NCBI RefSeq assembly: GCF_017942085.1
Contig: NZ_JAGKSP010000003.1
Location: 310,001 to 374,000, forward strand
Origin: Paenibacillus lignilyticus
GTDB lineage: Bacteria; Bacillota; Bacilli; Paenibacillales; Paenibacillaceae
Length of the DNA stretch: 64,000 bases
Direction of reading: 5' to 3'
Every line of letters starts with the position of its first letter. The first letter of the stretch is position 1. Positions 35,567-44,798 of the stretch are shown one piece after another. The notes beneath the pieces were generated by a model. It did not search any database and was not told the DNA's origin. It saw only the letters and a list, made by a program, of their open reading frames with translations. Both the position numbers and the translations under genes were made by a program.

Positions 35567-36502
35567 TTATAGGATTCGTTTACCTAGCAAGGATGCAATA
35601 AGTCCAATGGCAAGTCGCGCTGTGCGGCGGCTTTCATCCATCATGCCATTCACTTCAACGACATCGATGGAGATAATGCGGTTGGTCTCAGCCAGCAGCT
35701 CGCAAGCAAAATGCGCTTCACGATACGTCAGTCCCCCCGGCACTTGCATGCCAACTCCCGGCGCTTCCATTGGATCCAGGCAGTCTGCGGAGAAGCTTAC
35801 GTGGATGCCGTCCGTACCTTGTCCTGCAATTTCAACTGCTTTGGCAATGACCTTCTCAATCCCCATCCGGTCAATCTCATGCATCGTGAATACGGTAATC
35901 CCTTCGGACAGAATGAGCGCTCGCTCTTCGGGTTCTACATCACGGACTCCGATAAGTACTACGTTCTCCTTCTTAATGGCAGTCGCGGATACCCCATTTG
36001 TGATATCTGTCAGCGCAAGCTTTGCTTTGCCAAGCGCGACGGCTAGCGACATTCCGCCCATTTTGCCGGTAGGTGTGTTCTCTTCCGTGTTGAGCCCCGC
36101 ATGTGCATCAAAGTAGATGACGCCGATGCTCGCGATCTCTTTCGCAAGTCCTGCCAATGCTCCGATCGTTACGCTGTGGTCTCCTCCGAGCACGAGCGGC
36201 ATGCTGCCTTTGCTCACTTCCTGCGCGACCAAATCCGCCACTTGTCTGCTCATTTCCTTCACTTCAGGCAAATGCTTAAGGCTTGAATCTTTGGCAGACG
36301 CCGCTGTCGGCTTCTGTGGGCACTTCACTTTATGTTCGCCTACGATCTCATAGGCGGTCTTGCGGAGCTGACGCAATAATCCAACCTGCATCATCGTTTC
36401 CGGTCCCTCTTCTGTACCGGGACGTCCCGCTCCGAGTCCGAAAGGCACCGCAATCAGACTTAGTTTCTTCTTGTTTTCTGCCGCTTGGTTCAATTCTGCC
36501 AT
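35567..36502 (-). CDS. arginase-family paralogue with degenerate active site
   Basis: A 311-aa ureohydrolase-fold protein, full length and about 40% like the RocF encoded two genes away by eye. Against the canonical motifs it keeps His109 (GGDHS), Asp132 and His134 (DAH), and Asp240, but has Gly136 where DAHxD needs Asp, Gly149 where GNIHGM has the catalytic His, and Ser238 where SLDLD has the first Asp. Two manganese ligands and the proton-shuttle His are thus missing, so ordinary arginase activity is unlikely. It may be a regulatory or structural partner of RocF. Last gene after rocF and rocD. Confidence 0.85.
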   Translation of the reverse strand: MAELNQAAENKKKLSLIAVPFGLGAGRPGTEEGPETMMQVGLLRQLRKTAYEIVGEHKVKCPQKPTAASAKDSSLKHLPEVKEMSRQVADLVAQEVSKGSMPLVLGGDHSVTIGALAGLAKEIASIGVIYFDAHAGLNTEENTPTGKMGGMSLAVALGKAKLALTDITNGVSATAIKKENVVLIGVRDVEPEERALILSEGITVFTMHEIDRMGIEKVIAKAVEIAGQGTDGIHVSFSADCLDPMEAPGVGMQVPGGLTYREAHFACELLAETNRIISIDVVEVNGMMDESRRTARLAIGLIASLLGKRIL

Positions 36503-36557
36503 CGTGGCCCACCATCCTACTCGTCGTCTGCGTGCTAATTGCCGGCATCAGCCGGTT

Positions 36558-37748
36558 TTAGAAAAGCTGCTTGATTCGCGCGAGCGCCCAATCCAGCTGT
36601 TCTTTCGTAATCGTAAGCGGTGGCGCGAAGCGAATGGTCGTTTCATGCGTTTCTTTGCACAAAATTCCGAGCTCCTTCAGCTTCTCGCAGTAAGGCCGAG
36701 CTTCGCCGTACAGCTCAAGGCCAATAAACAGCCCGCGTCCGCGTACTTCTTTAATAACCGGATTATCAATCTGACGAAGCTGCTCGAGGAAATAAGCGCC
36801 GAGCTCATTCGAGCGTTTCACCAGCTCTTCATCCTGAAGCACATCGAGTGCGGCGATCGCAACCGCGCAGCCGAGCGGATTGCCCCCGAATGTTGAACCG
36901 TGCGAACCTGGGCTGAATACGCCGAGAATCTCCTCATTTGCCGCAACGGCAGAGATCGGGAACACACCGCCGCCGAGCGCTTTCCCCATGATGTACATAT
37001 CCGGTACTACCGATTCCCAATCACATGCGAACAGCTCGCCTGTACGGCCGAATCCCGTTTGGATTTCGTCCGCTACGAAGAGTACTTGGTTCGCTTTGCA
37101 TAGATCTGCCGCAGCCTTTAGGAACCCTTCCGTCGGAATGATGATGCCGGCTTCACCTTGGATCGGCTCGACGAGAAACGCTGCCGTGTTCGGTGTAATT
37201 GCTGCGCGAAGCGCTTCAAGATCGCCGTATGGGATGATTTTGAAGCCTGGTGTAAACGGTCCGAACCCTTGCTTATATTCCTCCGAGGAAGAGAACGACG
37301 TCACCGTAATGGTCCGTCCGTGAAAATTGCCTTCACACACGATAATTTCCGCTTGATCTGCCGGCACCTGCTTCACATTGTATGCCCAGCGGCGAACCGC
37401 TTTGAGCGCTGTCTCAACTGCTTCCGCGCCAGTGTTCATTGGCAGTATCATGCTTTTCCCGGTCAACGCGGTCAGCTTCTCATAGAACACGCCAAGCAGA
37501 TCGTTATGGAATGCGCGGGAGGTTAGCGTTACTTTGTCTGCTTGCTCCTTGAGCGCTGCGATAATGCGAGGATGGCGGTGTCCATGATTCAGTGCCGAAT
37601 ACGCGCTCAGCATATCCATGAATTTGTTGCCTTCCGGATCTTCTACCCATACGCCTTCAGCCTTCGAAATGACGATCGGCAGCGGATGATAGTTCGGGGC
37701 GCCGAAGCGCTCCGTCTGTTCGATAATGCGATTAGTCACGGTACCCAT
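36558..37748 (-). CDS. rocD: ornithine aminotransferase
   Basis: A 396-aa PLP-dependent class III aminotransferase that turns ornithine plus 2-oxoglutarate into glutamate semialdehyde and glutamate. The PLP Lys lies in [17 protein letters not shown], preceded by [30 protein letters not shown] and NFHGRT are typical RocD/OAT segments. It sits between the two arginase-family genes on one minus-strand unit and feeds RocA. Start ATG follows AAGGGAGAG. Confidence 0.95.
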   Translation of the reverse strand: MGTVTNRIIEQTERFGAPNYHPLPIVISKAEGVWVEDPEGNKFMDMLSAYSALNHGHRHPRIIAALKEQADKVTLTSRAFHNDLLGVFYEKLTALTGKSMILPMNTGAEAVETALKAVRRWAYNVKQVPADQAEIIVCEGNFHGRTITVTSFSSSEEYKQGFGPFTPGFKIIPYGDLEALRAAITPNTAAFLVEPIQGEAGIIIPTEGFLKAAADLCKANQVLFVADEIQTGFGRTGELFACDWESVVPDMYIMGKALGGGVFPISAVAANEEILGVFSPGSHGSTFGGNPLGCAVAIAALDVLQDEELVKRSNELGAYFLEQLRQIDNPVIKEVRGRGLFIGLELYGEARPYCEKLKELGILCKETHETTIRFAPPLTITKEQLDWALARIKQLF

Positions 37749-37789
37749 ATTGGCACTCTCCCTTACGATGTCTCTTACAGCATATGCGG

Positions 37790-38701
37790 TTAAAGGATAC
37801 GTTCGCCAAACACCGATCCGATCAATTCCACTGCAGCCATTGCCGTCTTATTATGTTGATCCAGCATCGGATTCACTTCCACGAATTCCGCGGACACAAG
37901 TATGTTGCGTTCGAAGAGCAGCTCCATCGCAAAATGGCTCTCTCTATACGACATCCCGCCTGACACCGGCGTGCCTACGCCCGGCGCTTCAAACGGATCC
38001 ATGCCATCGAGATCCAAGCTCAGATGGACGCCGTCTGTACCGTTCGTTACAATCTCCATGGCTTCTTCCATGACCTGCTTCATGCCGTTGCGGTCAATGT
38101 CATGCATGGTGAAGACGCGAATTCCTTTCTCCTTCAGAAAAGCACGTTCACCCGGGTCAATCGAACGCGCTCCTATAATGACTACGTTCTCCGGACGCAG
38201 CTTCGTCTCCAAGCCGCCAATTGCTACTAGATCAGGATGCCCGTAACCGAGCACGGCTGCCAGGGACATGCCGTGAATATTACCGGAATGTGTAGTTTCA
38301 TGGGTATTGACGTCAGTATGAGCATCAAACCAAATGACGCCAAGCCGTTTCACATGCTGCAAAACACCTTTAATGGTTCCGATTGCAATGCTATGGTCGC
38401 CGCCAAGCACGAGCGGGAATTGGCCTTTACTCATTTCAGCGGATACTTGTTTGGCAAGCTCCGTGTTGACGCGGACGATTTCGCTTAGGTGCTTCAATTT
38501 CTCGCCTTGCTTCGGAGCTTCAAGCTTGCGCTGAACGCTAAGATCGCCGAGATCCTCTATGTTAAAGCCGAGCGCTTTCAGTCGTTCATGAAGATTCGCA
38601 CCTCGAATCGCGTCCGGGCCCAAGTCGACGCCTTTGCGATCTGCACCATATTGCAGCGGCACACCGATAATGGAAATGTTGTTGTTTTTCACCGCGTTCA
38701 T
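37790..38701 (-). CDS. rocF: arginase
   Basis: A 303-aa manganese arginase producing ornithine and urea. All metal and catalytic motifs are canonical: [30 protein letters not shown] and [14 protein letters not shown], closing with [11 protein letters not shown]. The ATG at 38701 is chosen because GGAAGGAGTG lies upstream and just after the earlier ATG at 38737. First gene of the rocF-rocD-paralogue unit. No urease is seen in the window, so the urea fate is unknown; the urea/guanidine carboxylase at 58719 could use urea as a secondary substrate. Confidence 0.95.
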   Translation of the reverse strand: MNAVKNNNISIIGVPLQYGADRKGVDLGPDAIRGANLHERLKALGFNIEDLGDLSVQRKLEAPKQGEKLKHLSEIVRVNTELAKQVSAEMSKGQFPLVLGGDHSIAIGTIKGVLQHVKRLGVIWFDAHTDVNTHETTHSGNIHGMSLAAVLGYGHPDLVAIGGLETKLRPENVVIIGARSIDPGERAFLKEKGIRVFTMHDIDRNGMKQVMEEAMEIVTNGTDGVHLSLDLDGMDPFEAPGVGTPVSGGMSYRESHFAMELLFERNILVSAEFVEVNPMLDQHNKTAMAAVELIGSVFGERIL

Positions 38702-38838
38702 CTGCTGCACTCCTTCCGTATCTTCAAGTATGTCCATTGTAGCATAGCGATTTTTATAGAAAAAATTGAAATAGTTAATGATAACAATTGAGAAAACCTA
38801 TGTATGATTATGCAGAGCTTTGTTCGACGCGAGGGAAA

Positions 38839-38958
38839 GGGATTGGGTGCGGGGTTACGACCGTTTCTTGTACTCGAATGAATTTCGAACTATATCCTGC
38901 GACTATTCTTCGAGTACAAATACGTACGCTGGCGCTTCTCCACTCCCGCACCAATCCC
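38839..38958. repeat. nested inverted-repeat element
   Basis: The outer arms are GGGATTGGGTGCGGG (38839-38853) and CCCGCACCAATCCC (38945-38958), pairing with one bulge. The inner arms are TTGTACTCGAA (38868-38878) and TTCGAGTACAA (38909-38919), perfect. The rest of the 338-nt gap between rocF and the LysR gene holds only the LysR terminator and AT-rich rocF upstream sequence. Confidence 0.55.
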
Positions 38959-38982
38959 CTCCTTGAGCAACTTTGAGAAGCG

Positions 38983-39023
38983 AAAAACCTTCAATCCGTT
39001 TACAACTCGGATTGAAGGTTTTG
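38983..39023 (-). terminator. terminator of the LysR gene
   Basis: Minus strand AAAACCTTCAATCCG ... CGGATTGAAGGTTTTTCG. Confidence 0.8.
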
Positions 39024-39039
39024 GGTTAGGAGTACGAAT

Positions 39040-39915
39040 TTAATCCCACTCTTTCCAGATTCGCTGGACGATTTCGGAGAAGGATTGGATGTTTTGTTCG
39101 GCGATCCTTTTCTTGAGGATGACCATGGAGGTTTCGATTTTGCCTGGGAAGCGGTGGATTTCGGCCAGTGTGCCTTTGCGGAGCTCGTCTTCGACGAGCG
39201 CTGAGCCGAGCAATGCGGTACCGGTATGATAAAGCACGGTGCGTTTGATGGTTTCGTCGGTGACGCATTCGATATATTTGTCAGGGGTGAAGCCGTACTC
39301 CTGCAAGCATTCGTTCACGAGCCGCTGGATGTTGGACCCGGATTTGTATGTAATGAACGGATAGGTTTCGAGCAATGTGCGCGTATCGTGTTTCTCGAAC
39401 AGTTCTTTGGTCGTGACGAGGACGAGATCTTCTTTGCCAAGGGGCATAAGCTCCATCTGCTGCGAATCGCAAGGTCCCGCGATAATGGCAAGATCCGCTT
39501 CGTTCGTGGCAACCTTCTTCATGGCATCATTGCTGTCGCATGAGAACAGCTGCAGCTTCACCTTCGGATTTTGCGAAATATAAGAATGGATGATAAGCGA
39601 TAGATATTGGGTACAGTAAAATTCAGGCGCTGCTACGGTTAATAAGCCATGCGGGTTATCCAGTTTGCGGAGCTCCGCTTCCATCTCTTCCATCAATGCG
39701 AATGTCTGATCGACGTATTGTTTGACGAGCTTCCCGGAAGGTGTAAGGTATGTTTTCTTCCCAACACGATTCAATAAGGTAACGCCAAGCTCGCTCTCGA
39801 GCGACTGCAGCTGCAACGTAATGGTCGGCTGTGTGTAGCCGAGCATTTGGGCTGCTTTTGTAAGATTAAGTGTATCGGCAACTACTTGGAAGGTCTTATA
39901 TTTCTTGAAATCCAT
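39040..39915 (-). CDS. LysR-family transcriptional regulator
   Basis: A 291-aa LTTR. The winged HTH is FQVVADTLNLTKAAQMLGYT and QPTITLQLQSLESELGVTLL. The LysR substrate-binding fold follows (LTVAAPEFYCTQYL). The ATG at 39915 (MDFKKYKTF) follows AAAGGCGG and opens the standard N-terminus; longer starts are not supported. It is next to, and in the same direction as, the roc genes, but no operator is identified, so the regulon is unknown. Confidence 0.9.
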   Translation of the reverse strand: MDFKKYKTFQVVADTLNLTKAAQMLGYTQPTITLQLQSLESELGVTLLNRVGKKTYLTPSGKLVKQYVDQTFALMEEMEAELRKLDNPHGLLTVAAPEFYCTQYLSLIIHSYISQNPKVKLQLFSCDSNDAMKKVATNEADLAIIAGPCDSQQMELMPLGKEDLVLVTTKELFEKHDTRTLLETYPFITYKSGSNIQRLVNECLQEYGFTPDKYIECVTDETIKRTVLYHTGTALLGSALVEDELRKGTLAEIHRFPGKIETSMVILKKRIAEQNIQSFSEIVQRIWKEWD

Positions 39916-40019
39916 GCGACAATCCGCCTTTGACAAGCCATAATGACTCATTATAGAGGTGAACGCAAAGAAGGGCAAGCACGGGGCCGGCCCTTCTACT
40001 CTACGGTATTGTTCAACTT

Positions 40020-40307
40020 TTACACGAGGTCTATCCAGATGTCATCCTCTTGCTCGTTAAACCGAATCTGTAACTCGCGATCCTCCAGATACCACAAATT
40101 GTCCGCTTCCATGAAGAACGTAATGCCTTCCACTACTTGATGAAGTCCCGGTTCTCTTGGTTCATCCTTCATAATCCCGAGCGAATAGCCTGGTTGAACA
40201 CTGCCGCTGCCACCTAAACGAACGAAAATACGCAATTGATCGCCATCCGACAATTCCATTTCTCTGATATACCAGCGTGCGGCCGATTGTTCTACCATTA
40301 TCCTCAT
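40020..40307 (-). CDS. HesB-like (YneR-type) small protein
   Basis: A 95-aa protein of the HesB-like/IscA-like fold. It has the family features AARWYIREMELSDGDQLRIFVRLGGSGSVQPGYSLGI and LWYLEDRELQIRF but lacks the three cysteines of true A-type Fe-S carriers, like B. subtilis YneR. The ATG at 40307 is chosen because GAGGAG ends 9 nt upstream; the ATG at 40316 directly abuts that site. Function unknown; an Fe-S role is not supported without the cysteines. Confidence 0.75.
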   Translation of the reverse strand: MRIMVEQSAARWYIREMELSDGDQLRIFVRLGGSGSVQPGYSLGIMKDEPREPGLHQVVEGITFFMEADNLWYLEDRELQIRFNEQEDDIWIDLV

Positions 40308-40404
40308 CGCTTCCATCTCCTCATTTTGGATACGGTTACATTGTATATATACGCCGTCCAGCCCGCTTTTACCTCTTTGTTCGCAAAATCGATGCCTATT
40401 TCTG

Positions 40405-41640
40405 CTACATCCCTCGGGATCGCTCCTGTTTCTGACGTTTAAGCCTCAAATACGCGAGCACCGCCAGGTACGCGAGCAATGACATCCATAGGATAAAAAT
40501 CGTCAGCTTCGTGCTTCCCGAAGGCTCGTCGCTTTGCACGTCTGCCGCCATTTTCACATCTTCTTCCGGACTTGGCGTAACCGAAGCAACGGACACGGGA
40601 AGCTCAGTCCTGACTGGTTCCATTGTACCAGCATCTACCGTCCCTATCGAGCTGGTTACCAAAACATTTCCTTGGGAGGTTACGGAAATTGCAGGCGTTT
40701 CTCCTTTGGGGAGTACAGCCCACATCGGTTCGGCAGCTATGAATTCAGCAGGTGAGCTGCTTGTGAAGGGATACGAATCATTGGCTGCGATCAGCTGCTT
40801 CAGTTCATAATGTTCAAAGCCATAGTCAAGCAAATGGGTCATATCTTTATAGACGGCTGTTTTGGATGGGGATTTCAAAATAACGCCGATCAATTCCATC
40901 CCATCGCGTTTCGCCGACGTGACAAGTGTAAAGCCCGCCGCTTCGGTATAACCGTTCTTGATACCCGTTGTACCTTCATAATCTTTGAGCATTTGGTTGT
41001 GGTTAATAAGTGACGAGGTCCACTCTTTCCCCACCCAAGGCATTCGTTTCGTAGCCACGATTTTGCGGAAGACTTCGTTTTGCATCGCATATCTGCTGAT
41101 CCGAGCCATGTCTAGGGCGGTTGTAACCTGTGCTTCGTCCGGCAACCCGCTCGGGTTGACGAAATTGGTGTGCTCCGCGCCGGCTTTTTCTTTGACAAAA
41201 GCATTCATTCGTTCCGCGAATTGAGCCTTAGATCCGTCTATATATTCGGCGATCGCCGTTGCGGCATCATTGCCGGAATTCATGAGCATGCCGTAAAGCA
41301 GCTTCTCCAGCGACACCTGCTCGCCTTCAGCCAGGTAAATTCGCGTCCCCTCTTCGCCCCGGGCTTCCTTTGATACGGTTACCAAGTTCGATAAAACGCT
41401 TTCATACTCTAAAGCGACAATGCCTGTTACGATCTTGGTAATACTTGCCGGAAACTGCTGTTTCTCGGCGTTCTTCTGAAACAACACGGTCCCGGTTTGA
41501 GCGTCCATCAGAATGGCCGATTCGGAGGCTAAGTTGGGCTCAGCCTGTACAGCCTCTTCTGCATAGACTGGAACAGCAAAACAGAAAACTTGGATGAGAA
41601 GAAGCAATGCGCTTATGCGCTTAATTGTGTTTTGAGCCAT
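40405..41640 (-). CDS. dacF: D-alanyl-D-alanine carboxypeptidase (DacF/PBP5 family)
   Basis: A 411-aa low-molecular-weight PBP trimming the D-Ala from peptidoglycan stems. The signal peptide ends near VYA27. The acyl-enzyme Ser66 is in SITK; SGN follows. The third box reads GIKNGYT, so the usual KTG is KNG. After the catalytic and beta-sandwich domains a C-terminal helix (LTIFILWMSLLAYLAVLAYLRLK) anchors it, differing from the amphipathic anchor of PBP5. DacF acts on spore cortex in Bacillus; here the assignment between DacF and other DD-carboxypeptidases is by similarity only. Confidence 0.88.
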   Translation of the reverse strand: MAQNTIKRISALLLLIQVFCFAVPVYAEEAVQAEPNLASESAILMDAQTGTVLFQKNAEKQQFPASITKIVTGIVALEYESVLSNLVTVSKEARGEEGTRIYLAEGEQVSLEKLLYGMLMNSGNDAATAIAEYIDGSKAQFAERMNAFVKEKAGAEHTNFVNPSGLPDEAQVTTALDMARISRYAMQNEVFRKIVATKRMPWVGKEWTSSLINHNQMLKDYEGTTGIKNGYTEAAGFTLVTSAKRDGMELIGVILKSPSKTAVYKDMTHLLDYGFEHYELKQLIAANDSYPFTSSSPAEFIAAEPMWAVLPKGETPAISVTSQGNVLVTSSIGTVDAGTMEPVRTELPVSVASVTPSPEEDVKMAADVQSDEPSGSTKLTIFILWMSLLAYLAVLAYLRLKRQKQERSRGM

Positions 41641-41758
41641 GACAGTAAATGACCTCCTAGTACGCTCGAAGCCTGCATCTGTTATTAACGTACCATCTGG
41701 AAAGGCTGTACTTCAATTATTATTTTGTGGCATCTGACAAAAGCTAAGGCAGAACGGT

Positions 41759-41787
41759 TTGACAGCCCATCAGGTTCAACCTATTCT
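41759..41787 (+). promoter_or_regulatory. sigma-A promoter of the metal ATPase gene
   Basis: TTGACA (41759-41764), 17-nt spacer, TATTCT (41782-41787), 45 nt before the preferred ATG at 41833. Its position rules out the longer frame starting at 41725. Confidence 0.7.
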
Positions 41788-41832
41788 AAAGGCAAGATCT
41801 CACAAATCGAGGGTGCAGAGAGGGTTGTCTCC

Positions 41833-44184
41833 ATGAATGAATATCGAGTAAAAGGGCTCTCATGTGTCAGTTGTACATTAGAGCTCGAACGCCGGATTCG
41901 CAAGCTTGAGCACGGCAATGAAGCTTCTCTGAGCTACACATCCGGCAAGCTGAGGCTCCCTCCGCTCGTGTCACTTCAAGCCGTGGAGAAGCTGCTTAAG
42001 GAAGAGCGCGCTTTCATCGTACAAGAGGTTGGCGAGAAAACCAGCGAGAACGATCCAGCAGTTGGACATAAACATGAGCATGGATGCGGGCACGATCATG
42101 GACATGATCATGAGCACGGGCATCCTCAGCAGCACGAACACGAGGACGATCATGAACATGGTCAGGAACATACTACTGGACATCAACAAAAACACTGTCA
42201 TGACCATGATCACGGCGATTCGCACCAGCACAAAGGCCATGATCACAGTCACGAGCACGGGCATGATGGTCACGACCACGATCACTCTCATGCGCATGGT
42301 GGCAGTCTTCTCGAAAATAAAGGCCTCATTGCGGCGGCTGTGTTATATGGCGCAGCATTTTTTGCACAGGAGTATTGGATTTCCGGACTTATCATTACGC
42401 TCTATCTCATATCCATCTTTCTAAGCGGCTACACCACTTTCATGCGCGGCCTCAGGAACTTACTCAAACTTAGGTTCAATATCGATACCTTAATGACCAT
42501 CGCGCTCATTGGCGCGATCGGCATTCAGGAATGGAAGGAAGCGGCCTTCGTGTCGCTCCTGTTTGGCATAAACGAGTGGTTGGAAGGCCTCGGCATGGAG
42601 AAGGCGCGCCGATCGATGTCTGCCTTGCTTGATTCGGCTCCGAAGGAAGCTCTGACCGTGGTGAATGGAACCGAGAAGCTCGTACCTATCGCATCCCTTC
42701 GCAGGGGGGATCTCGTCATTGTAAAGCCGGGCTCTCAAATCCCATCGGACGGCAAGGTTGCAGGAGGTCGAAGCTCTGTAAGTGAAGCAGCCATTACCGG
42801 GGAATCGCTTCCTGTTGATAAGACAGTTGGGGATCCGGTATTCGGCGGCAGCTTGAATAACGAAGGCGTGCTTCATGTAGAGATCGAGAAAGCCTATCAC
42901 GACTCGTCGCTTGCTAAGATTTTGCATTTGGTCGCCGAAGCGCAAGAAACCAAGACACCGACAGAGCTGTTCATCAACCGCTTCTCTCGTATCTATACGC
43001 CGATCATTATGATCATTGCTGCAGTTGTCATTTTGGTGCCGCCGCTGTTGTTAGATGGCTCTTGGAGCAAATGGCTGTATCAAGGTCTGGCCGTGCTAAT
43101 CGTCGGTTGTCCTTGCGCGCTCATTCTCTCCTCCCCTATCGCCATTATCTCGGGGATTACCCGAAATGCTAGAAACGGGATCCTCGTCAAAGGCGGCGTG
43201 TACTTAGAACAGCTCGGCAAAATCAACACCTTAGCGTTCGATAAAACAGGGACACTTACCCGAGGGGTACCGGTTGTCGAGGAGGCAATCGTGTATGAAG
43301 AGGAACGGTTCTTCACGATAGCCGGAACAATAGAACGCAGCTCCTCGCATCCTTTGGCCAAAGCCATTATGAAAGCTGTCACCGATCACGGAGCTGAACT
43401 CTTGCATGCAGAAGACATTGAGACATTGCCAGGTCGCGGGGTGAAGGCTGTTATTTCCGGTCAAACCTACTGGCTGGGAAACGAACACAGTCTTGCACAC
43501 CTGGTTGTGCAGCCGGAAGTCCAAGAACAATTGAAACAGCTCAAAGAACGCGGTCTGACGGTCGTACTCGTGGCAGATGACGCGAACGTGCTCGGATTTT
43601 TCGGGATCGCAGATGAAATTCGCGAAGAGAGCTCCGCCGTCATGAATGCGCTGCACCACCTTGGCATGAAGCGAACTGTGATGCTGACCGGTGATCATGC
43701 CATTTCCGCTCAGAAAGTAGCACAGCGCGTCGGCGTAACGGAGTACTATGCAGAGCTGCTGCCCGAGGACAAGGTAAACAAGATCCAAGAGCTCGCAAAA
43801 GAAGGCCGCGTCGCGATGATCGGAGACGGCATTAATGATGCTCCTGCTTTAGCCTTCGCGAATCTCGGCATTGCAATGGGCAAAGGAACGGACAGTGCCA
43901 TTGAAACCGCAGATATTGTGCTGATGCAGGATCACCTGGGAAAATTGCCTGAAGCGATACGAGTCGCCAAACGCATGAACCGCATTATTTTCTTCAACAT
44001 CTCATGCGCGCTTGGTCTGAAGCTAATCGCTTTGCTGCTCACGATTCCCGGCTGGCTGACCTTATGGATCGCCATCTTATCCGACATGGGGGCTACGGTC
44101 TTCGTCACTCTTGTCAGTTTAACGATCCTTATCGGAGCCAACAAACCGATAGAACCAACACAAAAAAGGAGACACGGCGGTTAG
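41833..44184 (+). CDS. Zn/Cd/Co-type P1B ATPase with histidine-rich region
   Basis: A 783-aa heavy-metal exporter. The N-terminal HMA-like domain has GLSCVSC (Cys11, Cys14). About 80 residues rich in His, Asp and Glu follow (approximately 72-160), a cytosolic metal-binding region. Transport motifs: GCPCAL (P1B-2 metal site), AFDKTGTLT (phosphorylated Asp), HPLAKAI, and GDGINDAPAL. Six or more membrane helices are visible. P1B-2 ATPases export Zn, Cd, Pb and sometimes Co. No ArsR/MerR regulator adjoins it. Start ATG has AGAGAGGG 9 nt upstream. Confidence 0.93.
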   Translation: MNEYRVKGLSCVSCTLELERRIRKLEHGNEASLSYTSGKLRLPPLVSLQAVEKLLKEERAFIVQEVGEKTSENDPAVGHKHEHGCGHDHGHDHEHGHPQQHEHEDDHEHGQEHTTGHQQKHCHDHDHGDSHQHKGHDHSHEHGHDGHDHDHSHAHGGSLLENKGLIAAAVLYGAAFFAQEYWISGLIITLYLISIFLSGYTTFMRGLRNLLKLRFNIDTLMTIALIGAIGIQEWKEAAFVSLLFGINEWLEGLGMEKARRSMSALLDSAPKEALTVVNGTEKLVPIASLRRGDLVIVKPGSQIPSDGKVAGGRSSVSEAAITGESLPVDKTVGDPVFGGSLNNEGVLHVEIEKAYHDSSLAKILHLVAEAQETKTPTELFINRFSRIYTPIIMIIAAVVILVPPLLLDGSWSKWLYQGLAVLIVGCPCALILSSPIAIISGITRNARNGILVKGGVYLEQLGKINTLAFDKTGTLTRGVPVVEEAIVYEEERFFTIAGTIERSSSHPLAKAIMKAVTDHGAELLHAEDIETLPGRGVKAVISGQTYWLGNEHSLAHLVVQPEVQEQLKQLKERGLTVVLVADDANVLGFFGIADEIREESSAVMNALHHLGMKRTVMLTGDHAISAQKVAQRVGVTEYYAELLPEDKVNKIQELAKEGRVAMIGDGINDAPALAFANLGIAMGKGTDSAIETADIVLMQDHLGKLPEAIRVAKRMNRIIFFNISCALGLKLIALLLTIPGWLTLWIAILSDMGATVFVTLVSLTILIGANKPIEPTQKRRHGG

Positions 44185-44205
44185 CCGCGTCTCCTTTTTT
44201 GTGTG
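44162..44205 (+). terminator. terminator of the metal ATPase gene
   Basis: AAAAAGGAGACACGGC-GGTTA-GCCGCGTCTCCTTTTTT, directly before the convergent NUDIX gene's stop. Confidence 0.8.
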
Positions 44206-44206
44206 T

Positions 44207-44722
44207 TTACTTGCTCGACTGGATGCTTACATGCCGTGTGCCGACATCCGAAGATATCGGTATGGCTTCATAGGCGGTTAATTGATTATTGTCGATGATA
44301 CAACGATGCTCGTAACAGGCTTCTCCGGACAAGACCGCAGGCAAATAGTTCGGTATGATGATGCCCATCCCATGATTGCCTTTGCCAAGCACCCACGACT
44401 TTTCCTTCCACTCTAACAAGCCTTCATCTATTCTCAGCGGCGTGTTTAGCTTGATATGCTCAGGTACGGATACGCGGAACACATACATGCCCCCGATATC
44501 TACATGATCCACTTGCCATGACACAATTCCGCAATACCGGAAGTTCGTGAGGCTCAGCCCCGTCTCTTCCGCGACTTCCCGTTCCACGCCGGCGAGCGGC
44601 GTTCCCCCCGCTTCCAGCTTGCCACCTACGCCGTTCCACAGCCCCATCGCCGGCGGACGATCTCGATTCAATAACAGCAGCTTGTCCCCTTGTTCGATAA
44701 AACAAATCGTATACTTGTACAT
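44207..44722 (-). CDS. NUDIX hydrolase (MutT/8-oxo-dGTP diphosphatase-like)
   Basis: A 171-aa NUDIX protein with an intact box GGKLEAGGTPLAGVEREVAEE and TGL, giving the Mg-binding REVAEE. The N-terminus (YTICFIEQGDKLLLLNRDRPP) matches the 8-oxo-dGTP diphosphatase group. The ATG at 44722 is chosen for GGAGG 7 nt upstream. The C-terminal ~40 residues after the fold extend beyond typical MutT. Nucleotide sanitation is likely, the exact substrate not. Confidence 0.88.
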   Translation of the reverse strand: MYKYTICFIEQGDKLLLLNRDRPPAMGLWNGVGGKLEAGGTPLAGVEREVAEETGLSLTNFRYCGIVSWQVDHVDIGGMYVFRVSVPEHIKLNTPLRIDEGLLEWKEKSWVLGKGNHGMGIIIPNYLPAVLSGEACYEHRCIIDNNQLTAYEAIPISSDVGTRHVSIQSSK

Positions 44723-44798
44723 CCCACGCCTCCACATGATTGAGCTGATCATTATGACTAGTTTAGCATGGAATTGTGTCGGAAGCCTCAACGGGAAG

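Noticed and set aside
37755-37772. TGGCAC-like -24/-12 match
   Set aside because: It is on the plus strand, inside the rocD ribosome-binding region, and the -12 element is poor; no gene starts downstream in that direction.
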